Assembly (NCBI GenBank): GCA_014584295.1
Contig: JACTNC010000058.1
Coordinates: 1-64,000 of the forward strand
Source: Verrucomicrobiota bacterium
GTDB taxonomy: Bacteria > Verrucomicrobiota > Verrucomicrobiia > Opitutales > Opitutaceae
Direction of reading: 5' to 3'
DNA: 64,000 nucleotides
Shown here: piece by piece, positions 33,964 to 42,972 of the stretch
Position numbering within the stretch: the stretch's first letter is position 1
Layout of the letters: every line of letters starts with the position of its first letter
Notes under the pieces: model-generated
What the model was told of the DNA's origin: nothing
Databases searched by the model: none
Seen by the model: only the letters and a program-made list of their open reading frames with translations
Made by a program: the position numbers and the translations under genes

Positions 33964-36783
33964 GTGATAGTTGACCGCTACAGTGCCTCCGTTTCCCCGT
34001 TGTACCCAACGAAACCAGTTCTTCCCCTTGCCTCGCCCTTGCGGTTGCTCCGCATCGCGTTTCTCCATGCGTTACCTTGGATTGCCCTAGTATCCGACGC
34101 GTCCGAGTTGATTTTAAACGGCTCGTTCGAAAATATACTACACGATTTCCCAGCCGGCTGGAGCCGAGAGGATGGAGATCGCCCGCCGGGCACCGTCATT
34201 TGGTCCATTGACGATGGAGCCGATCAGGCCAAGTCTCTAAGAGTAGACGTTCTCGCGCGTCCAATTTCCGCAGGCTCAGTTATTCTTTCCCAAAGCAATC
34301 TCGCCCTAAGAGCTGGAGAAAAATATATACTCAGCTTTAAGGCTCGAAGCCGGAACCTGACTCCAAATCTCTTGACGGCGGAAATACGGGATAAATCGCA
34401 GCCGGATCCTCCGGCAGTACGCATTACGGTGTCAGTGAACGACGAGTGGCAGGATTTCAGCGAGGAATTTGTTCCGGCCGTGGATATCGCAGGCATTCAT
34501 TCCTCGCTTCAGCTTATTCTGTCGGCTTCAGGGACCCTATGGCTTGATCAGATCAGGCTTTTTGGGAAATCTGCCAGACTGGAAACCGGCATGCCCAAGC
34601 CGCAGCCCCGCCTGCCACCGGCTACGGTTAGGAACCTCATACCCAATGGATCTTTCGAATGCGGTGCCGATGGCTGGCTTTCCCTCGGAAAAGCGCTGAG
34701 CTTTGGAGGGAATATCGCCGGCCTTTACGGCGAAGTCGTCATGGGCGGGGCCAGCGAGGGAGCCCGCTCTTTCCGACTAAAGCTCGGGCCGGGCCTCACA
34801 CCCGAATCCTACTTCGATTGCTGGCCCCCCCAGCACGCGGTGCATCACCGGCTGTTAACCGTCAATCGGGGCTGGATCGACGTGCAACGAGGCCGGAGCT
34901 ATACCCTCTCCGCTCATATGAGGTCCGACCGGTCCGGCACCAAGGGAGTGCTGCAATTCAACTTTTGTGGCGACGCCCGCAATGGCGTGCAGACACTGTC
35001 CAAAGAAGTACAACTGACCACCGCATGGGCGCGCTACAGCTATACGGTGGTTGCTCCGGAAGACAGCGTCTTCGTGGGCGTCGGCCCCGATGTCAGCGAA
35101 TCGCCCGAGACAAACGTCACTTTCTGGACCGACGCCCTCCAGCTTGAAGTTGGCACGACCGCCACACCCTACGTCGGCGAACCGGTCGAAGTCGGTTTTA
35201 GTGCCGGACGTTATGGCAACGTGTTTACGGCGAACGAGCCCTTCGCGATCGACGTGTCGGCGCGCAATTCGACCGCGGCGGCGCTGGCCTTGGAGATCCG
35301 TGCCGCTCTGACGGATTACTGGGACCGGCCGATGCCGGAAAAGAGCGTTATCCTGGACATTTCCGCAGGAACCGACGCTGCCACCACCATCCCCCTCGAT
35401 CTGCCGCCCGGCTTTTATCGCGCCCGTTTTTCATGGACTGAATCAGGACAGGAACGCTCCCGCCAGATGCGACTCGCCGTCATCGAGCCGTATCGATATC
35501 AGAATTCGCCGTTCGGACTGAATCATGGCCCGACCACGCAGGAAGCCTGCCGAATGTTCACGCGCGCCGGCGTGACTTGGATCAGGGATTGGGCGGTCAA
35601 CTGGGAATGGGCGGAACCCCGGCCGGGAGAACGTTCCTTCGCCGCAATCGACGGCCACATCGGACGACTGCGGGATGCTGGCATGAACATCCTGAGTCTG
35701 CTGCCTTCCAACCCATCGACCAACTGGGCATCCGAGGCGCCGGATACCGTCCCGGCCACTCTCTGGTACCGCTTGGCCTATGCGCCGAAGGAACCCGCCC
35801 GCTTGTTTGACTTCGTGAAAGCCGCTTCCGCGCATTACCGCCAGGTGGGATACTGGGAATTCCTCAATGAACCACTTTGGGTGCCCGACTTCTGCCTGCC
35901 GAAAAAGGGTGGTTATACTGTAGCCGACTACATCACCCTCCTCAAAGGCGCCTCCGCCGCCATTCGCCACGCCAATCCCCAAGCTAAGGTCATCGGGGGA
36001 CTCGGGATCCAAGCCGAGATGCCCCTCGGGGACGAGTTTATCAAGGAGGGGGGACTTGACCACGTCGATATCCTCAACCTGCACCCCTACGCTGGGACGC
36101 GCCGTCCCGAATCCTTCATTCCCGATTTGCTTCGTATACGCGGAGTCATGGACAAATACGCCACCCGCAAAACGATCTGGGCCACCGAAACGGCATATTA
36201 CGGCGTGGACGAATTCCCTTTCCTGCCTTGGCAGCCCCCGACAAACCACTTCGCAGCCAACCGGTTGCTCGTAAACGAACGGCAGAGCGCCGACTTTCTG
36301 GTTCGTTTCGCCACCATCCTGCTCGCGCATGGCGTCGAAAAGATATTCTGGCATGAACCTGTAACCGGCAACGCCAACGAAGGGTTGCGGGATATCGAAA
36401 ATCTCTTCATCGCCCCCGGAGGTTTGCCGAGAAAATCCTACGCGGCGATCGCGGGCTTGGCCAACGCCCTAGGTCCCGCTCCAACCTTCTCAGGTCACTG
36501 GCTGGTGGCGGCAAAGGTTGCCAACAAATCTACCCAGAATGTCCATGGGTATGCCTTTTCCTCCGGGGACGCATCGGTGTTGGTCGCTTGGGATGAAATG
36601 GAGGTGGGCCAAGCCGCTAACTGGACGCTGGTGCTTCCAAAAGGGTGCAGCGCAAGGAATATCGCCGGAGCTCCACTCGCGGGCAGCCGGATCGCCCTGT
36701 CGGGATCACCGGTATATGTCGTCAGCGCGACACTCACGCCCGGGGAACTCGCGCGGCTATGCCAATTGCAGCAAACCCCATGA
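33964..36783 (+). CDS. Secreted modular glycoside hydrolase (clan A, GH39-like)
   Basis: 939 residues as the longest frame (GTG at 33964). A predicted -10 at 33979-33984 would place transcription start inside this, so the true start is more likely TTG at 34000 or 34039; the latter begins directly with a signal peptide (LRLLRIAFLHALPWIALVSDA). Two carbohydrate-binding-like jelly rolls follow, each opening with LNGSFEN or IPNGSFECGADGW, then a linker domain and a TIM barrel: SPFGLNHGPTTQEACRMF. Probable acid/base is E636 in WEFLNEPLW and probable nucleophile E742 in IWATETAYYG. A paralogue lies at 46.4-48.7 kb. The stop overlaps the DUF5009 start by 4 bp. Confidence 0.85.
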   Translation: MIVDRYSASVSPLYPTKPVLPLASPLRLLRIAFLHALPWIALVSDASELILNGSFENILHDFPAGWSREDGDRPPGTVIWSIDDGADQAKSLRVDVLARPISAGSVILSQSNLALRAGEKYILSFKARSRNLTPNLLTAEIRDKSQPDPPAVRITVSVNDEWQDFSEEFVPAVDIAGIHSSLQLILSASGTLWLDQIRLFGKSARLETGMPKPQPRLPPATVRNLIPNGSFECGADGWLSLGKALSFGGNIAGLYGEVVMGGASEGARSFRLKLGPGLTPESYFDCWPPQHAVHHRLLTVNRGWIDVQRGRSYTLSAHMRSDRSGTKGVLQFNFCGDARNGVQTLSKEVQLTTAWARYSYTVVAPEDSVFVGVGPDVSESPETNVTFWTDALQLEVGTTATPYVGEPVEVGFSAGRYGNVFTANEPFAIDVSARNSTAAALALEIRAALTDYWDRPMPEKSVILDISAGTDAATTIPLDLPPGFYRARFSWTESGQERSRQMRLAVIEPYRYQNSPFGLNHGPTTQEACRMFTRAGVTWIRDWAVNWEWAEPRPGERSFAAIDGHIGRLRDAGMNILSLLPSNPSTNWASEAPDTVPATLWYRLAYAPKEPARLFDFVKAASAHYRQVGYWEFLNEPLWVPDFCLPKKGGYTVADYITLLKGASAAIRHANPQAKVIGGLGIQAEMPLGDEFIKEGGLDHVDILNLHPYAGTRRPESFIPDLLRIRGVMDKYATRKTIWATETAYYGVDEFPFLPWQPPTNHFAANRLLVNERQSADFLVRFATILLAHGVEKIFWHEPVTGNANEGLRDIENLFIAPGGLPRKSYAAIAGLANALGPAPTFSGHWLVAAKVANKSTQNVHGYAFSSGDASVLVAWDEMEVGQAANWTLVLPKGCSARNIAGAPLAGSRIALSGSPVYVVSATLTPGELARLCQLQQTP

Positions 36784-38018
36784 CCGACCGGCCATCACCC
36801 ACTCCGCACAACCTTCCGCGAATCGAATCGCTCGATATCTTCCGCGGGTTGACCATGTTCCTGATGTTGTTTGTGAATGACCTGAACGATCCCGACCTCG
36901 GTCACGTCGCCGACGTGCCCGGCTGGCTGCGGCACATGCCCGCAGGCGTGGATGGCATGACCTTTGTCGATGTTATTTTGCCCGCCTTTCTTTTTGGCGC
37001 CGGCCTTTCTATCCCGCTGGCCCTGGGCCCGCGCCTGGTCGCCGGTGCGCGGGGCAAGGCCTTCCGGCACGTGTGTCTGCGAAGCCTCGGACTGGTCATC
37101 ATCGGCCTTGGAATGGTCAATACCTACCGGTTCCATCCGACCGCGATGCCGGTCAGCCCCGGCCTTTGGGAATTCCTTTTTTTCAGCGCAGTCATCATGG
37201 TTTGGCACAGCGCACCGCGGCGCTCTGGCGCCCCGGCGGGCCGGACCATGGCTTGGCGGCTGGCCGGTGCGATTCTACTGGTGGGGCTCGCCATCATCTA
37301 TCGCGGAAGCGATGCCGGCGGCGATCCCACTTGGATGCGCACCAGTTGGTGGGGCATCCTGACGATCATCGGCATCGCCTACTTCATCGGTGCCAGCGCT
37401 TTCCTGTTGTTCAACAAGAGCCTGGCCGGCATGATCGGGCTGCTTGGACTACTCACGGCCGTCAACATCGGCGATCGCACTGGCGCGCTGGCGGTGCTCG
37501 ATCCGTTGCGCGGCTACTTTTCAGCCGCCGGCCTGCTGGGCGGTCTGCCTTCGATCTTGGTCACAGGCGTCATCGCCAGCTTGATTCTCTTCGATCCCAC
37601 ATCGGACGCGAGTGACGGCAGGCGTTTCTCGCGCCTGTTCGGCTTGGGGCTCGCCCTGGCCTTGGCCGGCCTGCTGCTCCGTCCCCCTTTCGGTATTTCC
37701 AAGCCAGCCGACACCCCTGCCTGGTGCCTGCTTTCTGCCGCCATTTGTTGCGGCCTGTTCGCATTCCTCCACTGGCTGGTGCATGTGAAACGGATCGGTG
37801 CTTGGGGAAGTTTCGTGCGGGCGGCCGGTCGGCAGCCGTTGATGGCATATTTTCTCCCGCACATGGTGTACTCATTGCTCGCCGTTCTTGGGGTTACATG
37901 GCTCGAACACCATTTGAACTCGGGATGGCCCGGCATCCTCCGAAGCATGATTCTCGCGCTGGGTATACTTTGGGTAACAGCAGTTCTTGCCCGATTCAAG
38001 TTGAACCTCAGGCTGTAA
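36780..38018 (+). CDS. DUF5009/HGSNAT-like membrane acetyltransferase
   Basis: 412 residues from the ATG at 36780, coupled by ATGA overlap to the glycoside hydrolase. The N-terminus RIESLDIFRGLTMFLMLFVND is the mark of the DUF1624/DUF5009/heparan-alpha-glucosaminide N-acetyltransferase group (S-x-D-x-x-R-G). About ten membrane helices follow. The human relative passes an acetyl group across the membrane to a terminal glucosamine. Next to a glycoside hydrolase it may acetylate sugars in the periplasm before cleavage or uptake; this is inference. Confidence 0.85.
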   Translation: MTDRPSPTPHNLPRIESLDIFRGLTMFLMLFVNDLNDPDLGHVADVPGWLRHMPAGVDGMTFVDVILPAFLFGAGLSIPLALGPRLVAGARGKAFRHVCLRSLGLVIIGLGMVNTYRFHPTAMPVSPGLWEFLFFSAVIMVWHSAPRRSGAPAGRTMAWRLAGAILLVGLAIIYRGSDAGGDPTWMRTSWWGILTIIGIAYFIGASAFLLFNKSLAGMIGLLGLLTAVNIGDRTGALAVLDPLRGYFSAAGLLGGLPSILVTGVIASLILFDPTSDASDGRRFSRLFGLGLALALAGLLLRPPFGISKPADTPAWCLLSAAICCGLFAFLHWLVHVKRIGAWGSFVRAAGRQPLMAYFLPHMVYSLLAVLGVTWLEHHLNSGWPGILRSMILALGILWVTAVLARFKLNLRL

Positions 38019-38273
38019 TTAGCACCAGCAGCCTTATATACGATACCCTGTATACAATCACAACGAGGGAACTTCAAGCGTCGTTCAAAATGAGAATACC
38101 GAATCATAATAGCCAAATCGGAGCCATGGTGGAAGGGCGGTGGCTTAATCCCACCGCGACAATCAATATTTTTCCAAGGTCTGCACGCTCGGAAGGCTTT
38201 GCCCCACTACAACGCAACTCTTATCCACGAAAGTGCGAAGACCAAGGCAAATCCTCTTAAAGCGACCATTTGC
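38019..38273 (+). promoter_or_regulatory. Leader region of GH2 gene with possible operator
   Basis: 255 bp. TATAC-GATACCCT-GTATA (38041-38056 area) is an inverted repeat that could bind a GntR- or LacI-type repressor. The GAG-N5-A-R-GCGTAG element is not present; the nearest similar string (GAG...AAGCGTCG near 38067-38085) has the wrong spacing. Confidence 0.35.
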
Positions 38274-41105
38274 ATGAACGTATTTCTGCTATCCTTCATA
38301 CTTGGACTCTCAGCCATCATCATTCGTGCCAATGAGTCGGACAATTGGCTAACAGGTGTCGATACCTGGGCAGGACGCCCCGCATTGCCCGCGTTGGTGA
38401 ATCCAGTGGTATGTTCGCCGCTTCAATCCGTGCTCTCTCTTCGCGGTCAGTGGGAGTTTATTACACAAGACACTGCACCACTGAGGCATCCGACATGGCG
38501 GGCTTTTTATGCTAAACCCTGGCCACAATCCCGTTTGATTCAAGTGCCCGGATGCTGGGAAGCCCAGGGAGTCGGAACACCAGGTATGGGTGAAGCTTGG
38601 GATACACGTTGGGACCATTGCGCAAAGCCCATGCGCTGGATCTATATGGGCGACTCCTGGTATCGAAGGACAATAACTATTCCAGAAAGTTGGAAGGATA
38701 AGCGTATCTGGCTCAAGATCGGCGGCGTGCGCTCTCAGGGCTGGTTTTGGGTCAATGAGACCAAAGTTGCATGGGTGGATAGTTATTGCGGTACCTATAA
38801 ATACGACATCACCGACTTGGTTCAACCTGGAAGACCTGCTGTCATAGTCGCTGAGGTCAGCAATACCCATCCGAGTCGAAAAGGCCTGTTTAGTAGCACG
38901 CACAAGTTTGGTGGTCTTTACAGGGATGTGGAACTTGAGGCTACACCCGACACGCGAATCGACTATGCGTGGGTGCGGGGAGATTTCGACCATCAGACAG
39001 CCGAAGTTCACGCAATCGTCGCATTCGGAAATGCAGTAAGTACCCTCAAGAAGCCGGTAGTACACATAAGTCTCAAGACAAGGGATGGTCAATCGGCTGG
39101 TGAGGAAACAAGAGCCGTAACATTCGATGATAAACAAAAATCCACTGAATTGATCTGCCGCATCCCACTGACACGATTTCAGCCTTGGTCACCCGATTCA
39201 CCAGCCCTCTATCTCGCAGAACTAACGCTATGCGATGGCGAAGAACCCGTACACGGATGGACGGAACGTTTTGGTGTGCGCAAGTTTGAAGTTCGAGGAG
39301 ATCGTTTCTATTTCAACAACAAACCGTTTTTTGTCCGCGGGTATGGAGATGACTTTGTATATCCATTGACGCTGGTTTCTCCGGCATCCCGCGAGCAGCA
39401 CCTCGAACATTTTCGGATAGCACGGAAGGCAGGATTTGTCTACGTCCGTTTACATACTCATTGCGAATTGCCTGAATACTTCGAAGCGGCAGATGAAGCC
39501 GGTATGCTCATTCAGCCCGAGCTTCCTTACTATGGCGATTATCCCACCGAGGGCTTCGTTTTCGATCCAATCCGTGATTTGAAGGAATTGATCACACACT
39601 ACCGTCGCTACGTCTCACTTGCCACCTACTGCATGGGAAATGAAGGAACTTTCGGTGAACCCTTGGGAAATAAAATCTACAAGCTAGCCAAGCAACTCGA
39701 TCCTGATCGATTGGTACTTCATCAGGATGGAACTCTAAACACCAAAGAAAACTCCGATTTCAGAAACGGGCCTATCAATGTGTGGGCACCCGGCAGCTTT
39801 AAGTGCGACGCGCCATTTATCGCTCATGAATATCTGAATTTGTCGGTTAAACAGGACCCACGTCTAACCCAGCGCTTTTCTGGCGCGATTGCCCCACCGG
39901 TTCCCCAGGAAGTCCACGATCAGCTATTGGCAAGCGCCGGCTTGGACCGTCGCTGGGGCTACGCCTGCCAAGACGCTTCGCACTCCCTGCAAGGATTCTA
40001 CCAGAAGGAGGGTCTCGAAGCCGCCCGGATGGATCCTGCGTGCGACGGCTATAGCTTCTGGACCATAGTCGATGTGATTGTAAGGCAAAAAAATACCTAC
40101 AGCGCGCAGGGATTTCTGAATGCTTTCTGGGAACCAAAATTGAACGGCAACACCCCTAAGGAGCTCTTGATGGTCAATGCGCCCACCGTACTGCTTCTCA
40201 AGACTGAAGCTAGCCCTCGCATTGCGGTTTCGGGCGATCTCATAAGGGCCGACTTCTGGATTTCGCACTTTGGCGAGAAACTATTGACGCGGCCACGACT
40301 TGTGTGGGCGCTGCGTATGAATAATACCATCTTGGCCGAAGGAATTCGCGAATGCGGAGAGGTCGAACTCGGCTCCGTCCAGTCGTTGTCCAAGATGGAC
40401 ATATTAGTACCTGATCTTGAAAAGCCTGTCCACGCAATCCTCGAAGCCTCCGTCGCCGGAAGTGCCATCCGAAATCAATGGGATTTCTGGATTTTTCCAA
40501 AGCGGGTAAACCCAATGGCAAAAGGAATTGCCGTTTCAAGAGCGCTCCTACCGAGGCTGACATTGCTATATGATGGACTTATCGATTCCGAAGATCCAAG
40601 GGCTGAAAATGCGCCAATTCTAATCTCCTCAATCGGCTCGGGCGATGTTGCATCAGCTTTGGAAGCGGGTAAGCGAGTAATCCTGATCAACATGGCGGAA
40701 GGAAAACCCAATGTCAGTCTTGGGTGGTGGTGGATGGGCAATCAAGTGGGAACAGCTTTTGAAAAACATGATGCGTTTGGTGACTTTCCGCACAATGGTT
40801 ATCTGTCCCCGCTTGCGTTCCGCATCCTGAAAACAGGCCTGAAGTTGCCCGCACCTCCCGGTTTCCGCTCTGACGAAATGTATGCTGTCGGCGAAGGCTT
40901 AGACAACTATTTCCTATATATTGGAGAAACCCGGATAAATAAAGGGCGAGCCTTGATGACTTTTGGTTTAGACCTGCTCTCGGGCTTCCCTGAAGGCACC
41001 TGTATATTGGATGGAATGATCAAATATGTGCAATCCGCTACGTTCAATCCGAAAGGTATAATCGAGGTTCTTCCACAAATACCAAGCCTATCAAACGGCA
41101 AGTAG
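38274..41105 (+). CDS. Glycoside hydrolase family 2 enzyme, secreted
   Basis: 943 residues from the ATG at 38274, giving the signal peptide MNVFLLSFILGLSAIIIRA. GH2 modules in order: sugar-binding jelly roll (SLRGQWEFITQDTAPLRHPTW to about residue 210, with the typical WYRRTITIPESWKDKRIWLKIGG in two stretches), immunoglobulin-like domain, then the TIM barrel (RFGVRKFEVRGDRFYFNNKP). Acid/base E457 in CMGNEGTFG; E519 in FIAHEYLN is the likely nucleophile. Specificity (galactosidase, glucuronidase or mannosidase type) cannot be told. The sequence is clearly more AT-rich than its neighbours, suggesting separate acquisition. Confidence 0.85.
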   Translation: MNVFLLSFILGLSAIIIRANESDNWLTGVDTWAGRPALPALVNPVVCSPLQSVLSLRGQWEFITQDTAPLRHPTWRAFYAKPWPQSRLIQVPGCWEAQGVGTPGMGEAWDTRWDHCAKPMRWIYMGDSWYRRTITIPESWKDKRIWLKIGGVRSQGWFWVNETKVAWVDSYCGTYKYDITDLVQPGRPAVIVAEVSNTHPSRKGLFSSTHKFGGLYRDVELEATPDTRIDYAWVRGDFDHQTAEVHAIVAFGNAVSTLKKPVVHISLKTRDGQSAGEETRAVTFDDKQKSTELICRIPLTRFQPWSPDSPALYLAELTLCDGEEPVHGWTERFGVRKFEVRGDRFYFNNKPFFVRGYGDDFVYPLTLVSPASREQHLEHFRIARKAGFVYVRLHTHCELPEYFEAADEAGMLIQPELPYYGDYPTEGFVFDPIRDLKELITHYRRYVSLATYCMGNEGTFGEPLGNKIYKLAKQLDPDRLVLHQDGTLNTKENSDFRNGPINVWAPGSFKCDAPFIAHEYLNLSVKQDPRLTQRFSGAIAPPVPQEVHDQLLASAGLDRRWGYACQDASHSLQGFYQKEGLEAARMDPACDGYSFWTIVDVIVRQKNTYSAQGFLNAFWEPKLNGNTPKELLMVNAPTVLLLKTEASPRIAVSGDLIRADFWISHFGEKLLTRPRLVWALRMNNTILAEGIRECGEVELGSVQSLSKMDILVPDLEKPVHAILEASVAGSAIRNQWDFWIFPKRVNPMAKGIAVSRALLPRLTLLYDGLIDSEDPRAENAPILISSIGSGDVASALEAGKRVILINMAEGKPNVSLGWWWMGNQVGTAFEKHDAFGDFPHNGYLSPLAFRILKTGLKLPAPPGFRSDEMYAVGEGLDNYFLYIGETRINKGRALMTFGLDLLSGFPEGTCILDGMIKYVQSATFNPKGIIEVLPQIPSLSNGK

Positions 41106-41527
41106 GAAAAGCAGCCCGAAACCTCTCACCCATTCGCAACTATTAGTAGCGCAGCCTCTAACATTAGATGCATGGGAAGGATAGATCAACTGCCCTCAAC
41201 GAGAATAGTCAATCAGATAGCTACTATCAAGTACCTCAAAACTTGCCCGTGGCGATCAAGCGTATCACGCCCGCCGTGGAGAAACGGCTTCTCACCCTAG
41301 CCATCCTCGCACCGGTGACTACAACGCTACTCACATATCGACCCATATCTGCCATTTGACACCTGAAATATCCCATTTGAGGTAACGAAAATCGGGCTAT
41401 GCCTCTTCAGCGTGTGTCGGCAACTCTCGAATATACTGTATCGCGACTAGAACTACGAGCATTTGCTCTTTAGCACGTTCGCATCGCCATGCTTTCCCAT
41501 GCGAAGGAATTCTGTAGACAATCGAAA
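41106..41527. other. Gap between GH2 gene and SGNH lipoprotein gene
   Basis: 422 bp between converging genes, with no gene, repeat or terminator that I can support. A 63-residue frame at 41168-41359 is not convincing. Confidence 0.5.
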
Positions 41528-42295
41528 TCACGGCGTCTTCGGACGGGGTTGACGGCTCCGGTAGTTTCCGGCGATCAGCCCCTGCTCAGCAAGGAACTTT
41601 TCCATTTCCCTAGCAACGATGAGGTTGCCTTCGGTGGTAAGATGCACGCCATCGTCCAAGATGTAGGTCTCTGGGCCCTGATCTCTCGTCAGTTTGCGCA
41701 GGAGGTGATCGAGATCAAATAGAGGTAGGTCGAGTTCCCGCGCGGCTTGGCGAGTACGCCGTCGGTAGCGCTCGACCTCTTCATCCAAGCCGCCGCGTTG
41801 AAGGAAATAGGGCTTGGTACCAGCGACATGCCATTCGTTGATGATCGGAGGGAATGTAACCAACACCATTTTGCCACCGCGGCCAGTGACCTCGCGATGT
41901 ATCGTTCGCAGGTTGCGGTCGTATTCGTCGAGGGAAACGTGACGGTCCCCTTCAACCGCATCGTTTCCACCAAACTCCACCAGTACCAACCCAGGCAGGT
42001 GAGGAAGTACATCGGTCTCGATTCGGCGCAGACCTTCGGTCGACGTGTTGCCATTACCGCCAGAATTGAAAACGAAAAAGCCCGGGACTCCTGACCGGGC
42101 TTGCAATCGATACGAAAGGATTTCGACCCAACCATTCCCAACCGGGACTCCGTAGCCTCGGGTAATAGAGTCCCCAAATGCCACGATGTTTATGTTTGTC
42201 GGGAGCGAATACGACGCAACGGGATGCCTGCACCCGCCGAGAAGTAAGAAGCAGGCGGCAAGAAGGCTCCGGATATGACTCTTGGGGACGGACAT
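41528..42295 (-). CDS. SGNH/GDSL hydrolase lipoprotein
   Basis: 255 residues. The start SHIRSLLAACFLLLGGC is a lipoprotein signal with lipobox LGGC. SGNH blocks: FGDSITRGYGVP (Ser), NSGGNGNTS (Gly), VEFGGNDAVEG (Asn) and DDGVHLTTEGN (Asp and His). It is TesA/acyl-esterase-like. In this context it could remove acetyl or other ester groups from polysaccharides. It shares little with the SGNH protein at 27.7 kb beyond the fold. Confidence 0.9.
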   Translation of the reverse strand: MSVPKSHIRSLLAACFLLLGGCRHPVASYSLPTNINIVAFGDSITRGYGVPVGNGWVEILSYRLQARSGVPGFFVFNSGGNGNTSTEGLRRIETDVLPHLPGLVLVEFGGNDAVEGDRHVSLDEYDRNLRTIHREVTGRGGKMVLVTFPPIINEWHVAGTKPYFLQRGGLDEEVERYRRRTRQAARELDLPLFDLDHLLRKLTRDQGPETYILDDGVHLTTEGNLIVAREMEKFLAEQGLIAGNYRSRQPRPKTP

Positions 42296-42339
42296 GGTAA
42301 GGTAGCTTTCGATGATCGCGGTACCGTCTATCTTCCAGA

Positions 42340-42650
42340 TGAAGATAGCTTACGTGCAAATAACTTCGGTGGCTCAAAGCATATCGGATGGCTGACGATG
42401 TCTGTCAACCTTGCCTCTTGTGACCAGCGGATCGCGCAGGTGAAGACGGAAGTATCACGCGATGATCCGGCATGACATCGCCGTTAGGAAACGATTCATC
42501 AAACTCCTTACCAGATTCTCAAGGATGCCGCCTTGTTTGGCACGGACGAGTCTGTCGGAAGAGGGGATCGCCCATCAAATCGCCTACTTGGGTATCGAGA
42601 TTGGAAAGATGGAGCAATACTTGGCTGCCCCTGACATCAAATATATGTGA
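42340..42650 (+). pseudogene. Decayed copy of a helical C-terminal domain
   Basis: The clearest part (42462-42650) encodes HDIAVRKRFIKLLTRFSR, PCLARTSLSEEGI and IGKMEQYL. This lines up with the domain at 48814-49150 (HQDIAERERFLDLLEELAR, PCYIRASLTRREI, IVQMRDFL). Upstream similarity continues in other frames, with stops, so this copy is dead. The family is not recognised. Confidence 0.55.
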
Positions 42651-42826
42651 CTACACGACGGCTGGAAGTATGACGTGACCGTCAAGATCCGGTACCGGCT
42701 TCGTAGCTCCCGCTCACTCAAGATGCCTTGGCAATGTGTCCCGGCTTTCCTTTCTGTATCATCCGTAGTTCCCGCGTTCGAGCATGAATTGTAGATCCCG
42801 TTTCTCCTGAGAAAATAGTGCCAACA

Positions 42827-42846
42827 ATAGAGCGTTTAGGCGTAGA
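42827..42846 (+). promoter_or_regulatory. Regulon element copy 2 (upstream of GH127-like gene)
   Basis: ATAGAGCGTTTAGGCGTAGA. All invariant positions are kept. A weak -10-like CATGCT lies 19 bp after GTAGAC (42867-42872). The start codon of the gene is about 125 bp downstream. Confidence 0.75.
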
Positions 42847-42972
42847 CGGATCACGGGGAGAAAACGCATGCTCGTTTGCCACAAATGCGGCGCCGCCCCG
42901 TTCTGCCCGCGAAAGGTGGGCGGCTGCGACAATGTCCCCTCGCCTCAAACAGCAATCGCCGGAGAAATCTTG

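Noticed and set aside
41168-41359. 63-residue frame in the gap after the GH2 gene
   Set aside because: No domain, no ribosome binding site and no neighbour logic; not better than chance.
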